Shown here: in pieces, positions 8,299 to 16,398 of the stretch | Position numbering within the stretch: position 1 is the stretch's first letter | Layout: each line of letters begins with the position of its first letter | Assembly (NCBI GenBank): GCA_049964535.1 | Contig: JBMFXG010000001.1 | Coordinates: forward strand, 1-49,808 | From: JAJYZP01 sp049964535 | GTDB taxonomy: Bacteria > Actinomycetota > Acidimicrobiia > Acidimicrobiales > Acidimicrobiaceae | DNA: 49,808 bases | Reading direction: 5' to 3' | Position numbers and translations under genes: made by a program | Notes under the pieces: model-generated | What the model was told of the DNA's origin: nothing | Seen by the model: the letters and a program-made list of their open reading frames with translations, nothing else | Databases searched by the model: none

Positions 8299-8763
8299 GT
8301 GGCCACTCCCCAAGGTCGTACAGTTTCGCTGATCCGGGGCGTACTGCGTTCACTTCGGAGTGCGCTCCGTGCGGTCCTAGGTGGCGTTCCCTTGCGTCGT
8401 GTCGAGGTGACCGGGGACTCCATGGAACCTACGCTGAGAGCGGGGGATCGGCTCGTCGTGGTGCGTTTGTCAGAGACGGTACGTCCCGGTCAGATTGTGG
8501 TGGTGCGGGATCCCCGTGATCAGCGACGTCATATGATCAAGCGTGTGGTCAGAGTTCTCCACGACCGCATTGAAGTACGTGGTGACAATGCGGATTCATC
8601 CACCGATTCGAGGCATTTCGGTTTTGTCGATCTCTCTTTGGTCGAGGGAGTAGCGAGGTACCGGTATTTTCCGGCGTCTCGTGCTGGCTCACTGGACGCG
8701 AGGAGCGTTTCAAGTGTTGAAGGAGACGGTAGTGAGTCATTCATTAGCCAGCGAACTCAGTGA
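8299..8763 (+). CDS. sodX: Nickel-type superoxide dismutase maturation protease
   Basis: S26-type (signal-peptidase-like) serine protease that trims the N-terminal leader of SodN so that nickel can bind. The catalytic serine lies in GDSMEPTL (Ser41) and the general-base lysine in HMIKRVVR (Lys81). The GDNADSSTDSRHFG box near residues 95-108 is the usual C-terminal signature. There is no clear membrane anchor, in keeping with a cytoplasmic substrate. The GTG at 8299 has AAAGGG about 9 bases upstream. The gene is divergent from sodN, the standard arrangement, and its 3' end overlaps the next gene by about 30 bases. Confidence 0.92.
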   Translation: MATPQGRTVSLIRGVLRSLRSALRAVLGGVPLRRVEVTGDSMEPTLRAGDRLVVVRLSETVRPGQIVVVRDPRDQRRHMIKRVVRVLHDRIEVRGDNADSSTDSRHFGFVDLSLVEGVARYRYFPASRAGSLDARSVSSVEGDGSESFISQRTQ

Positions 8764-9253
8764 GATTGGGTCAACTTCTTTTACGGAGGGCCTGAGCGAC
8801 CTCAGTGTCGAAGAGGTCAGGTCGAAGAGAGACCGGGCCGTTCGTGCGGAAAATCTCCTCTCCTATGTGAGGCGCACGTTGCAAGCGAGAATCGATCTCC
8901 TGGCGGTTAGTGCAGGTCACACTGATAGCTCCGACCTAGACCTCACCGGGGAGGTCGTTCGAGTACTTGGAGATCACGGAGCTTACGGTGGAGGTGGATC
9001 TGCTCGCTTCGTAGAGGTAGAGATTGGAAGTGACGACCGAGCGTTAGCTGAAGAGTGGCTCAACGAGATGACTGCGCACGACGCGGGAGGTGCGGACTCT
9101 TTGGAGTTTTTGAACTCCGTTGAACGGGGAATATCTTCGACTCGAACTCAGTTACACGGTGTCATTGAAGTGCTCTCGGCAGAGATGGTCTCTCGCTATA
9201 AAAGTGGGGATGCGACCGTTGAAACGCTGCTTGAGCGTGAAGAACGAGCCTGA
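8732..9253 (+). CDS. RsiG-like c-di-GMP-binding anti-sigma factor homologue
   Basis: In Streptomyces RsiG binds c-di-GMP and sequesters the sporulation sigma factor WhiG. This 173-residue protein has the family opening LSVEEVRSKRDRAVRAE followed by an exact E-x3-S-x2-R-x3-Q-x3-D signature (Glu40, Ser44, Arg47, Gln51, Asp55), the c-di-GMP contact motif. A second predicted helix carries a degenerate copy (Glu131, Ser135, Arg138, then His142 and Glu146 in place of Gln and Asp). The start GTG at 8732 is chosen because AGGAGAC lies 4-5 bases upstream, although the frame is open further 5'. It overlaps the sodX stop region, so the two are translationally linked. No WhiG gene is in the window. Binding of c-di-GMP is inferred from the motif. 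Confidence 0.8.
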   Translation: MSHSLASELSEIGSTSFTEGLSDLSVEEVRSKRDRAVRAENLLSYVRRTLQARIDLLAVSAGHTDSSDLDLTGEVVRVLGDHGAYGGGGSARFVEVEIGSDDRALAEEWLNEMTAHDAGGADSLEFLNSVERGISSTRTQLHGVIEVLSAEMVSRYKSGDATVETLLEREERA

Positions 9254-9288
9254 TTCAAGAGGTTGAGAGCTGTGACTACGGTGCGAAC

Positions 9289-10527
9289 GTGAGGATAGCG
9301 GTCGTCTCTTACCATAGCTCTCCGCTTGATCAGCCTGGAAAGGGTGACAGCGGCGGCATGAACGTCTACGTTCGCCGTTTGGCCAGTGCTCTTGCGAGGC
9401 TTGGGGTGCAGTGTGATGTCCTGACGCGTCGAAGCTCGACCAGCCAGGCCGATGTTGTGACCGTAGAGCCAAACTTTCGGGTCTTTAATGTGACTGCGGG
9501 TGACCCCTCGCCTCTTCCCAAAGAAGAGCTCCTGGAGTACGTCCCGAACTTTACCGATGCCGCTCTTGCAGTCCTCACCAAGGCGGACGATGAGCGAGTT
9601 AGCGTCGTTCACGCAAACTATTGGCTCTCTGGCATTGTTGGCCACTCGCTCAAGCATGAACTTGACGTACCGTTGTTCACCTCCTTTCATACCTTAGAGC
9701 GTGTAAAGCAGGTCGGGCGAGAGCGCCCAGATGATGGCGTCGATTCGCGGGTGCGAATCATTAATGAGCAACGAGCCATGAGCTGCTCGGACGCCATCAT
9801 CGTCTCCTGCGAACCGGAGGCCCGATGGGTGAGCGAGCTTTATAGAGTGCAACCCGCTCAGGTGCGGACCGTACCACTTGGGGTGGACACGGCGTTCTTC
9901 ACCCCTGGCACGAAGGAGATGGCTCGTCGTGCGATTGGTCTTCCACTTGGATCGAAGATCATGCTTGCCATCGGTCGTATTCAGCCGCTCAAGGGCTTTA
10001 CCTTGGCGGTGGAGGCTCTCGGAGCTCTGCGTAGCCAGTTCGATCTTCACCTCGTCATCGTCGGTGGCCCCTCTGGGATAGAAGGCGTAGAGGAGTACGA
10101 GCGCCTCGTCACCATCGCTCGAGAGCTCGGCGTCTCTGATCGGCTCCACCTCGTCGATCCACAGGCACATGAGCTCCTTTCCTCGTACTATCGAGCCTGT
10201 GACGTCGTTGTGATACCGTCTCGAACCGAGAGTTTCGGACTCGTTGCACTCGAGGCCGCCGCCTCTGGTCGTCCAGTTGTGGCATCGGCGGTTGGAGGGT
10301 TAGTGTCGCTCGTGCGACATCGCCGAAGTGGACTCTTGGTGCCGGAGAGAACCGTTGAGGATTTTCGAGATGCTCTTTCAGAGATCCTCGCCTCCGACGA
10401 GCGTGCATCGTTGATGGGAGCAGGTGGTCTGAAGGTCTCTAGTGGATTCACCTGGAAGGAGAGCGCTCGAAGTTTCTTAGATGTCGTAGCATCGCTCTCG
10501 TCTCACGAGCTTCTTCGTTGTGGATAA
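9289..10527 (+). CDS. mshA: D-inositol-3-phosphate glycosyltransferase (mycothiol biosynthesis)
   Basis: Cytoplasmic GT4-family glycosyltransferase that joins UDP-N-acetylglucosamine to inositol-3-phosphate, the first step of mycothiol synthesis. The N-terminus has the MshA signature SSPLDQPGKGDSGGMNVYV, which separates it from other GT4 enzymes. PLGVDTAFFTPG and IGRIQPLKGFTLAVEAL lie in the middle, and the sugar-nucleotide-binding SRTESFGLVALEAAASGRPV lies near residue 310. The length of 412 fits the family. The start is GTG at 9289, and its 3' end overlaps the following YbjN gene by 8 bases. The mshA-YbjN-gene neighbourhood is also found in mycobacteria. With sodN/sodX nearby, this forms an oxidative-stress block. 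Confidence 0.92.
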   Translation: MRIAVVSYHSSPLDQPGKGDSGGMNVYVRRLASALARLGVQCDVLTRRSSTSQADVVTVEPNFRVFNVTAGDPSPLPKEELLEYVPNFTDAALAVLTKADDERVSVVHANYWLSGIVGHSLKHELDVPLFTSFHTLERVKQVGRERPDDGVDSRVRIINEQRAMSCSDAIIVSCEPEARWVSELYRVQPAQVRTVPLGVDTAFFTPGTKEMARRAIGLPLGSKIMLAIGRIQPLKGFTLAVEALGALRSQFDLHLVIVGGPSGIEGVEEYERLVTIARELGVSDRLHLVDPQAHELLSSYYRACDVVVIPSRTESFGLVALEAAASGRPVVASAVGGLVSLVRHRRSGLLVPERTVEDFRDALSEILASDERASLMGAGGLKVSSGFTWKESARSFLDVVASLSSHELLRCG

Positions 10528-11005
10528 CACGAAGCAGGTAGATCTGGTCTCGCTGGAACGACGCACAGAGCTCGTCGACTCGCTCTTGTTGTGGGCCGGA
10601 GCCAGCGTCGAAGAGGGAAGTGACATCGTTGGCACTGTGCGAGACGATGGAGATACTCGTTTTGGGATCAGACTTCGTACGCACTGTAAAGAGTTCATGA
10701 TGTTTTGGGTGGCAGTCGGCGAACGGTTCACCTCTTTTGAGACCTTCCTGATGCCATATCCCCAGAAGAATGAGGTGCTTGTCTTGCAGTATCTTCTTCG
10801 GCGCAACTACGAGATGACCTACCTGCACAGCGCTCAGCATCGTGATGAAGCGCTCTATCTCGTGGGGCGTGCGAAGACTAGCGATATGAGCAGTGAGCTT
10901 CTCGATACCTACCTAGGGGCGGCACTGGCGGCCACAGAGGAGCTCTTTCCTACCGCTATGGCGCTCGGATTTGGGAGCTCCTATCGCTATCGCCCGGTCA
11001 AGTAG
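10520..11005 (+). CDS. YbjN-domain protein downstream of mshA
   Basis: A 161-residue soluble protein with the YbjN (type III secretion chaperone-like) fold. The segment FWVAVGERFTSFETFLMPYP near residues 55-75, then LLRRNYEMTYLHSAQHRDEALYLVG, is the usual core. A C-terminal helix LDTYLGAALAATEELFP follows. The molecular role is not established. In mycobacteria a homologue sits directly after mshA, so conserved linkage suggests a link to mycothiol or stress physiology. The GTG start overlaps the end of mshA by 8 bases, indicating translational coupling. Confidence 0.8.
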   Translation: MDNTKQVDLVSLERRTELVDSLLLWAGASVEEGSDIVGTVRDDGDTRFGIRLRTHCKEFMMFWVAVGERFTSFETFLMPYPQKNEVLVLQYLLRRNYEMTYLHSAQHRDEALYLVGRAKTSDMSSELLDTYLGAALAATEELFPTAMALGFGSSYRYRPVK

Positions 11006-11028
11006 GAGTCGAACTCTAAGCTGAAGGC

Positions 11029-11853
11029 GTGAAAGCTCTCAATCTCATCGGCGGCGGGAAGATGGGTACGGCCATTCTCGCAGGAGCTCTCGATCGGGGC
11101 CTCTATAGCGCCGAGGAGGTTGTTGTCACGGTGCGTGACCGAGTCCGAAGTAGCGCGCTCGTCCTCGACCGCTGTCCTGGCGTGGAGATATCGGAAGTTG
11201 CGGTTGCCGCTGAGACCCACCTCGTTGCGGTTAAGCCAGCTCAGGTTCGAGCGATCGTTGAGACATTAGCGAAGCAGAAGGTTGTGAGCCAGCGGCTTGT
11301 TTCGATAGCGGCCGGGGTGACGTTGTCCTCATTGGAGACTTGGATCGGCGATGGCCGTCCAGTGGTTCGAGTGATGCCGAACACCCCTGCTCTTGTCGGC
11401 CGGGCCGTTTCGGGGATCACGTACGGTAGCGCGGTTACGGAGCAGGATTGTGCGGTCGTTGAGAGACTCTTCGGCTCGATTGGGTCGGTTCACGTGGTAT
11501 CTGAAGCCCAGTTCGACCCACTGATGGCGATCTCCGGCTCCGGCCCCGCATATCTCTACCTTTTTCTGGAGGCTCTCGAGGACGCTGGTGTGGAGGCTGG
11601 ACTTCAGCGGAGCCTGGCTCGAGAGCTAGCGCTCAAGATGGTCGACGGTGCTACACGTCTTGCGCTGCAGACAGAGAGGCCCCCTCAGGAGCTTCGTTAT
11701 GAGGTGACAAGCCCTGGTGGTACGACCGCGGCCGCGCTTGGAGAGTTTGAATCCCACGGTTTTCGATCGATGGTGAACGCTGCCGTTCGAGCCTGCATTG
11801 CGCGATCTGTTCGGTTGGGTGGTGGACGAGTGGGTGAGTTACCATCTCGGTAG
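11029..11853 (+). CDS. proC: Pyrroline-5-carboxylate reductase
   Basis: Reduces 1-pyrroline-5-carboxylate to proline with NAD(P)H, the last step of proline synthesis. The Rossmann glycine motif LIGGGKMGTAIL is at the N-terminus. VKPAQVRAIVE, VRVMPNTPALVGRAVSGI and the C-terminal dimer/substrate block SGSGPAYLYLFLEALEDAGV with TSPGGTTAAAL are all in order. The 274-residue length is standard. The start GTG at 11029 lies 23 bases after the YbjN gene. In Actinobacteria proC often sits ahead of the haem genes, as here. Confidence 0.96.
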   Translation: MKALNLIGGGKMGTAILAGALDRGLYSAEEVVVTVRDRVRSSALVLDRCPGVEISEVAVAAETHLVAVKPAQVRAIVETLAKQKVVSQRLVSIAAGVTLSSLETWIGDGRPVVRVMPNTPALVGRAVSGITYGSAVTEQDCAVVERLFGSIGSVHVVSEAQFDPLMAISGSGPAYLYLFLEALEDAGVEAGLQRSLARELALKMVDGATRLALQTERPPQELRYEVTSPGGTTAAALGEFESHGFRSMVNAAVRACIARSVRLGGGRVGELPSR

Positions 11854-11918
11854 CAGAGGGACGTGGTCGGGGGCACTTTACGCTGTCTCTATCGCTTGAT
11901 CCGACGCAACTGTCGTGG

Positions 11919-12365
11919 GTGGTTATCGGGGCAGGCGCTGTAGCTACGAGACGAGTTGAGACGCTTCTCGATGCTGGAGCGAAGGTCTCAGTAGTTGCTG
12001 CGAAGCTTTCCGAGGGATTTGAGCGTCTTCGCCGTTCCCGAAGCGAAGACCTGACCGTTGCGGTTCGCGATTGCGTTCGTGAAGATTTCGATGGAGCTAA
12101 TTTCGTCGTGATCGCAGTCTCAGATCGAACCGTTGCGGCACGCCTTACCGAAGAGGCTCGTAGTCAGGGTGCGCTCGTGTGCTGCGCTACCGAGGCGGCC
12201 CTCGGAAGCGTCGCTTTTCCCGCTCTCTTTACCTTTGACGACATGACTGTGAGCGTCTCGAGTGCGGGACGAGATCCTCGACGCGCGCGACTGCTTCGAG
12301 ACTTTCTAAGAGCGGCCATTGAGCGAGATGCCTCGGTACAGCCCCAACGCGCTTCGGCCGAGTAA
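11919..12365 (+). CDS. Precorrin-2 dehydrogenase / sirohydrochlorin ferrochelatase-like N-domain protein
   Basis: Resembles the N-terminal half of CysG: an NAD-dependent enzyme that oxidises precorrin-2 to sirohydrochlorin on the way to sirohaem. The Rossmann motif VIGAGAVATRRVETLLDAGAKVSVVA opens the protein. VIAVSDRTVAARLTEEARSQG and the FPALFTFDDMTVSVSSAGRDPRRARLLRD segment complete the domain. At 148 residues it lacks the methyltransferase half, which is present separately in the cobA-hemD fusion. The start is uncertain. Only GTG 11919 is a standard start, but the homologous frame continues upstream (LSLSLDPTQLSW) to a CTG at 11883 preceded by a G-rich stretch, so an unusual CTG start is possible. 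Confidence 0.8.
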   Translation: MVIGAGAVATRRVETLLDAGAKVSVVAAKLSEGFERLRRSRSEDLTVAVRDCVREDFDGANFVVIAVSDRTVAARLTEEARSQGALVCCATEAALGSVAFPALFTFDDMTVSVSSAGRDPRRARLLRDFLRAAIERDASVQPQRASAE

Positions 12366-12447
12366 TCTAGAGAGGTAGAAAACCGACTGTCTCGGCAGGA
12401 GTCCCTTGTGAGCAGTGTGCGTGAGGTAGCGAAAGAGACGAGGTGCC

Positions 12448-13719
12448 GTGGCTGTTGTGACGATAACGGTCTCAGATCGTCCTTTACTCGACGTTGATTT
12501 TGAAGGCTATGCACTCTCAGAGGAGAGCTTAAGGGCTCTGAAGGCGGTGCTTGCTGCGGAGATTGGTCAGGGCCTCAATGAGTTTGTGGTGCTCTCGACA
12601 TGTGCTCGGACCGAGATCTATTTTGAGGCGCTTGAGTTCCACTCGACCGTTGACCGAATCTCGACGATCCTAGCTTTGACACTTGGTCGTTCGAAGGAGG
12701 AACTGACCCAGGTCGCCCGAGTTCACTATGGCGCTGGCGCAGCCGAGCATCTCTATCGCGTTGCCTGTGGCTTGGAGTCGCGTATTGTGGGAGAGAGTGA
12801 GATACTTTCCCAGGTGAAACAGGCCTTCGAGGCAGCTATCTCCGAGAAGAGCTCAGGTCAGGTATTGAACCGCCTCTTCCGAGAGGCGCTCGAGGTGGGC
12901 AAGAAGGCTCGATCATCGACGAAGCTTGCCACTGGGTCGACCTCCGTTGCCGCCGCCGGTGCTCGCCTCTGCCTGGAGACGATAGAGGTCGATCACTCCG
13001 ATACTCGGCCCCTCATAGCCGTTGTGGGTAGTGGAGCGGTAGGGCTTGAAGTCGTCGAGGTTCTCCTCGACCGTTCTGTTGATGTTGTAGTTGTGACTCG
13101 CAGACCTGAACGGGTTCGAGACCGTGATCGGATCGGGTCGGTCGAAGTTCGGGCGTTGGAGGACTTAGAGACGATCCTCGCGAAAGCAGATGGGGTCGTA
13201 TTCGCTACTTCGTCTCCATCGACGATTCTCGATTCTGCCATGTATGAGAAGGTCGCCCTTCATCGGGGTGGCCGTCGGTTGGCGATCGTTGATCTCTCGA
13301 TGCCAAGAGATGTGGAGATCGATGTCGGAGATGGCGAAGCCGTTCGTCTTATCGATCTGGATGGTGTCAATCGTCACGTTGAAGCTCAGCTTGGAGTGCG
13401 ACTCGATGCCGTTCAGGAGGTCGAGCGCTTTATCAGTGGGTCTTTGGAGCGATTTGCGAGTATTCACGCAGCGAGAGAGCTCTCCCCCGTGCTGCAAGCG
13501 CTCTACCAGCGTGCAGAGAACATCCGATTGAAAGAGATAGAAGCGTTTGCTCATCGCAGGACCGTTGATGATCCTGAACTTTTGGCGGAGATCGATCGAT
13601 TGACCTCCCAGGTCGTTGCGAAGTTGCTGCATGCTCCGGCGACCAGACTGCGAAAGTCGGTTGATGGTGGTCGAGGAACGGCCGCGATCGATGAATTCAA
13701 GGAGCTTTTCGACCTCTAG
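12448..13719 (+). CDS. hemA: Glutamyl-tRNA reductase
   Basis: Committed step of C5-pathway tetrapyrrole synthesis: reduces Glu-tRNA(Glu) to glutamate-1-semialdehyde with NADPH. The catalytic cysteine is Cys52 in LSTCARTEIY. ARVHYGAGAAEHLYRVACGLESRIVGE follows, then the NADPH domain (VVGSGAVGLEVVEVL) near residue 190 and the C-terminal dimerisation helix. The length of 423 is normal. The residue after the catalytic Cys is Ala where Asn is nearly invariant (STCNR). GTG at 12448 is the start. The downstream partner enzyme HemL is in the same cluster. Confidence 0.96.
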   Translation: MAVVTITVSDRPLLDVDFEGYALSEESLRALKAVLAAEIGQGLNEFVVLSTCARTEIYFEALEFHSTVDRISTILALTLGRSKEELTQVARVHYGAGAAEHLYRVACGLESRIVGESEILSQVKQAFEAAISEKSSGQVLNRLFREALEVGKKARSSTKLATGSTSVAAAGARLCLETIEVDHSDTRPLIAVVGSGAVGLEVVEVLLDRSVDVVVVTRRPERVRDRDRIGSVEVRALEDLETILAKADGVVFATSSPSTILDSAMYEKVALHRGGRRLAIVDLSMPRDVEIDVGDGEAVRLIDLDGVNRHVEAQLGVRLDAVQEVERFISGSLERFASIHAARELSPVLQALYQRAENIRLKEIEAFAHRRTVDDPELLAEIDRLTSQVVAKLLHAPATRLRKSVDGGRGTAAIDEFKELFDL

Positions 13720-13819
13720 CATTGTCTGTGACCGGACCTTCGTTCACACAGGTGTGGAGTTGTCTGTGGGGAGGGCGCCGTGACGAATCGTCCAAGCAGG
13801 ACACGAGAGAGGTAGACAC

Positions 13820-14716
13820 GTGACACTTCGAGTTGCTACGCGGAGCTCGCCCTTGGCGCTGTGGCAGGCGCATACCGTTGGTGGTCAGCTCGGAGTTCCG
13901 TACGAGATCGTCGAGATTCACAGTGAGGGGGATCGTCGACTACGTGAACCACTCGCTGAGATCGGGGGTCAAGGGATCTTTGTGAAAGAGATCCAACAGG
14001 CAGTGCTCGACGGACGAGCCGAGATAGCGGTTCATTCGGCGAAAGATCTGCCAACGGCGAAGGTCCCAGGTCTTCAGCTTGCTGCAGTTCCTGTGCGCGC
14101 TGAGGTTCGAGATGCACTAGTTGGACAGAGTCTCGGTGCTCTTCGAAAGGGAGCGACAGTGGCAACTTCTTCAGCTAGACGTCGGGCTCAACTGTTGTCG
14201 CTACGCCCCGATCTCGTCGTTAGCGAAGTGAGGGGCAACATGGCCACTCGTCTCGCTCAACTTCCGCCAGGAGGATCGCTCTTCGTCGCAGCTGTGGCTC
14301 TCGAACGACTCGGTCTAAAGGATCGGATCGTCGAGGTGCTGCCGGTGGAGTCGTTCTGTCCCCAAGTAGGGCAAGGGGCGCTCGCGGTAGAGTGTCGTTC
14401 GGACGATTCAACATCGCTCGCGATGTTGGCGGAGATCGATCATCGGGAGTCTCATCGAGCGATTGCCGCCGAGCGGGCCATGCTGGAACGACTAGGAGCC
14501 GGCTGCACGTTACCGGTTGGCGCCTATGCAGTGAGCACCGGTGAACGTCTTGACATCCAAGGCTTTGTAGCATCTCTCGACGGCCGAGTCGTGATTCGAA
14601 TGTCTGGACATGGTGATGATCCCGTGCGTGTGGGCCAAGGACTCGGGGATGCTCTGCTCGCTCGAGGAGGTCGCGACCTCCTCGTAGAACTCGTTTCTCA
14701 AGGTAAGCAGCCTTGA
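13820..14716 (+). CDS. hemC: Porphobilinogen deaminase (hydroxymethylbilane synthase)
   Basis: Polymerises four porphobilinogens into hydroxymethylbilane in the cytoplasm. LRVATRSSPLALWQ opens the protein. HSAKDLPT contains the catalytic Asp76, SSARRRAQLL gives substrate-binding arginines, and Cys229 in GAGCTLPVGAYA is the attachment site of the dipyrromethane cofactor. The 298-residue length is usual. The GTG at 13820 is preceded by GAGAGG. It lies 100 bases after hemA and its stop overlaps the start of the next gene (TTGA). Confidence 0.97.
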   Translation: MTLRVATRSSPLALWQAHTVGGQLGVPYEIVEIHSEGDRRLREPLAEIGGQGIFVKEIQQAVLDGRAEIAVHSAKDLPTAKVPGLQLAAVPVRAEVRDALVGQSLGALRKGATVATSSARRRAQLLSLRPDLVVSEVRGNMATRLAQLPPGGSLFVAAVALERLGLKDRIVEVLPVESFCPQVGQGALAVECRSDDSTSLAMLAEIDHRESHRAIAAERAMLERLGAGCTLPVGAYAVSTGERLDIQGFVASLDGRVVIRMSGHGDDPVRVGQGLGDALLARGGRDLLVELVSQGKQP

Positions 14717-16212
14717 GCAGAACCAGTGGCGAAACAAGTATCGAACCTCACTATGGCACGGTCTACCTGGTTGGAAGTGGTCCCGGCGACGATGGCCTCC
14801 TGACTCTGCGAGCCGCGGAACTACTTGCACGTGCAGACGTAGTCGTCTACGACTATCTCGTAGACTCATCGATTCTCGCCCGCTGTACAAAGACTGCTCG
14901 CAGGATTGACGTCGGCAAACGACCAAATCGGCCGACGAATCAGGACGAGATTAATGAGCTGTTGGTAGGGCTTGCTGCGCAACACGAGGTCGTTGTGAGG
15001 CTCAAAGGCGGTGACCCCTTTGTCTTTGGACGTGGTGGCGAGGAGGCCGAGGTTCTTCTCACTCGTGGCGTTCCCTTTGTGGTCGTTCCGGGAGTCTCTT
15101 CTGCGATTGCAGTGCCCGCCTATGGAGGTACTCCGGTTACCCATAGAGGGGAGTCCAGCGGTTTTGTCGTTGTGACGGGACATGCTCAGCGTGGTGGCCA
15201 TCTCGACCTGAACTGGAACGCTCTCTGTGGCCTTGATATGACCATCGTGGTGCTCATGGGAGTAGCCCACCGAGCGGAGATCGCATCAGAGCTGCAAGCG
15301 GCCGGCATGAACCCTGCGACCCCGGTTCTGGCTGTAACGTGGGGGACCACTCCTCGTCAGTCCACGGTTCGGACAACGCTGAGTGCTCTCGGCGGTAGCG
15401 AGATACATTCTCCCGCTGTCTTGGTCATCGGGGGAAGCGCAGGGGTGGAGCTGGATTGGTTCTCTCCGCCGGAGCTCGCTGGTCTTCGCGTTGTTGTGAC
15501 TCGAGGGGATGCCGAGGAAGATCGCTTAGCACGTGGTCTTCGAGCACTTGGTGCGGAGATCATCTCGTGTCCAATGTTTGAGATCGTTGAACCAAGTGAC
15601 GGTGGTAGAGCGCTAGAGCGCGCCATTGCGACCGTTTCCTCGTACGACTGGATCATCTTCTCTTCCGTGAATGCAGTCAAGAGGTTTTTGAGTAGAGTGG
15701 ACGATCTCAGAGCTCTTGGATCGACCAAGGTGGCAGCGATTGGACGTTCGACCGCCCGAGAAGTCGAGAGGTTTCGCGTCGGAGTCGACCTCGTGCCGCC
15801 TGAAGCGGTTGGGGAGTCGCTCGCAGAACTCTTTCCAGCTGGACCTGGTCGCGTCCTTTTCCCGAGAGCCGAGGTCGCCCGGGAAGTTGTGCCCACTGTG
15901 CTGCGTGCAAAAGGCTGGGAGGTCGATGTTGTTGGGGCGTATCGCAATAGTCCGGTACAGCTAGGTCCTGATGAGATCGATGAGAGGGTCTACGATCCGG
16001 AGGTCGTCGTGACGTTTACCTCGGCCTCTTCGGTTCATTCGTTTGTATCGTCGTACGACCCCAGTCTCGTACGAGGGACGATTGCGGTGATTGGGCCGAT
16101 CACGAAAGCAGCCTCAGAAGCGGAAGGGCTCGCTGTTACCATCGAAGCGAAGACTCACGACAATGAGGGCTTGGTCGAGGCCATCCGGGCCTGGCGTCTC
16201 GATCACTCCTAG
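14713..16212 (+). CDS. cobA-hemD: Fused uroporphyrinogen-III C-methyltransferase / uroporphyrinogen-III synthase
   Basis: Two-domain protein of 499 residues. The N-terminal half (about 12-250) is the SAM-dependent methyltransferase that makes precorrin-2. Its signatures are VYLVGSGPGDDGLLTLRA, VVYDYLVD, VRLKGGDPFVFGRGGEEAE and VVPGVSSAIAVPAYGGTPVTHRG. The C-terminal half (about 255-495) is HemD, which closes and inverts the tetrapyrrole ring (LRVVVTRGDAEEDRLARGL, DWIIFSSVNAVKRFL, VVTFTSASSVHSF). The fusion places the branch point to haem and sirohaem/cobalamin-type precursors on one chain. The start is a TTG overlapping the hemC stop, consistent with translational coupling. Such fusions are common in Actinobacteria. 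Confidence 0.95.
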   Translation: MSRTSGETSIEPHYGTVYLVGSGPGDDGLLTLRAAELLARADVVVYDYLVDSSILARCTKTARRIDVGKRPNRPTNQDEINELLVGLAAQHEVVVRLKGGDPFVFGRGGEEAEVLLTRGVPFVVVPGVSSAIAVPAYGGTPVTHRGESSGFVVVTGHAQRGGHLDLNWNALCGLDMTIVVLMGVAHRAEIASELQAAGMNPATPVLAVTWGTTPRQSTVRTTLSALGGSEIHSPAVLVIGGSAGVELDWFSPPELAGLRVVVTRGDAEEDRLARGLRALGAEIISCPMFEIVEPSDGGRALERAIATVSSYDWIIFSSVNAVKRFLSRVDDLRALGSTKVAAIGRSTAREVERFRVGVDLVPPEAVGESLAELFPAGPGRVLFPRAEVAREVVPTVLRAKGWEVDVVGAYRNSPVQLGPDEIDERVYDPEVVVTFTSASSVHSFVSSYDPSLVRGTIAVIGPITKAASEAEGLAVTIEAKTHDNEGLVEAIRAWRLDHS

Positions 16213-16398
16213 CTGAATCTGGCCAGAGCGCCAGGCTTGTGAGGACAGCGCAGGGAGACGCCGGTCAGAGTGGAGAGCGCGAGTGAAGGGTTCTGTTCCC
16301 GTGGGGACAGTGACGAAAGTCGGATGCGAGATAGGGTGGTGCTGAAGTACCTCGAACCGATCACTGAGAGGTCATTCGATCTCGCCTAGAGTTGAGAG

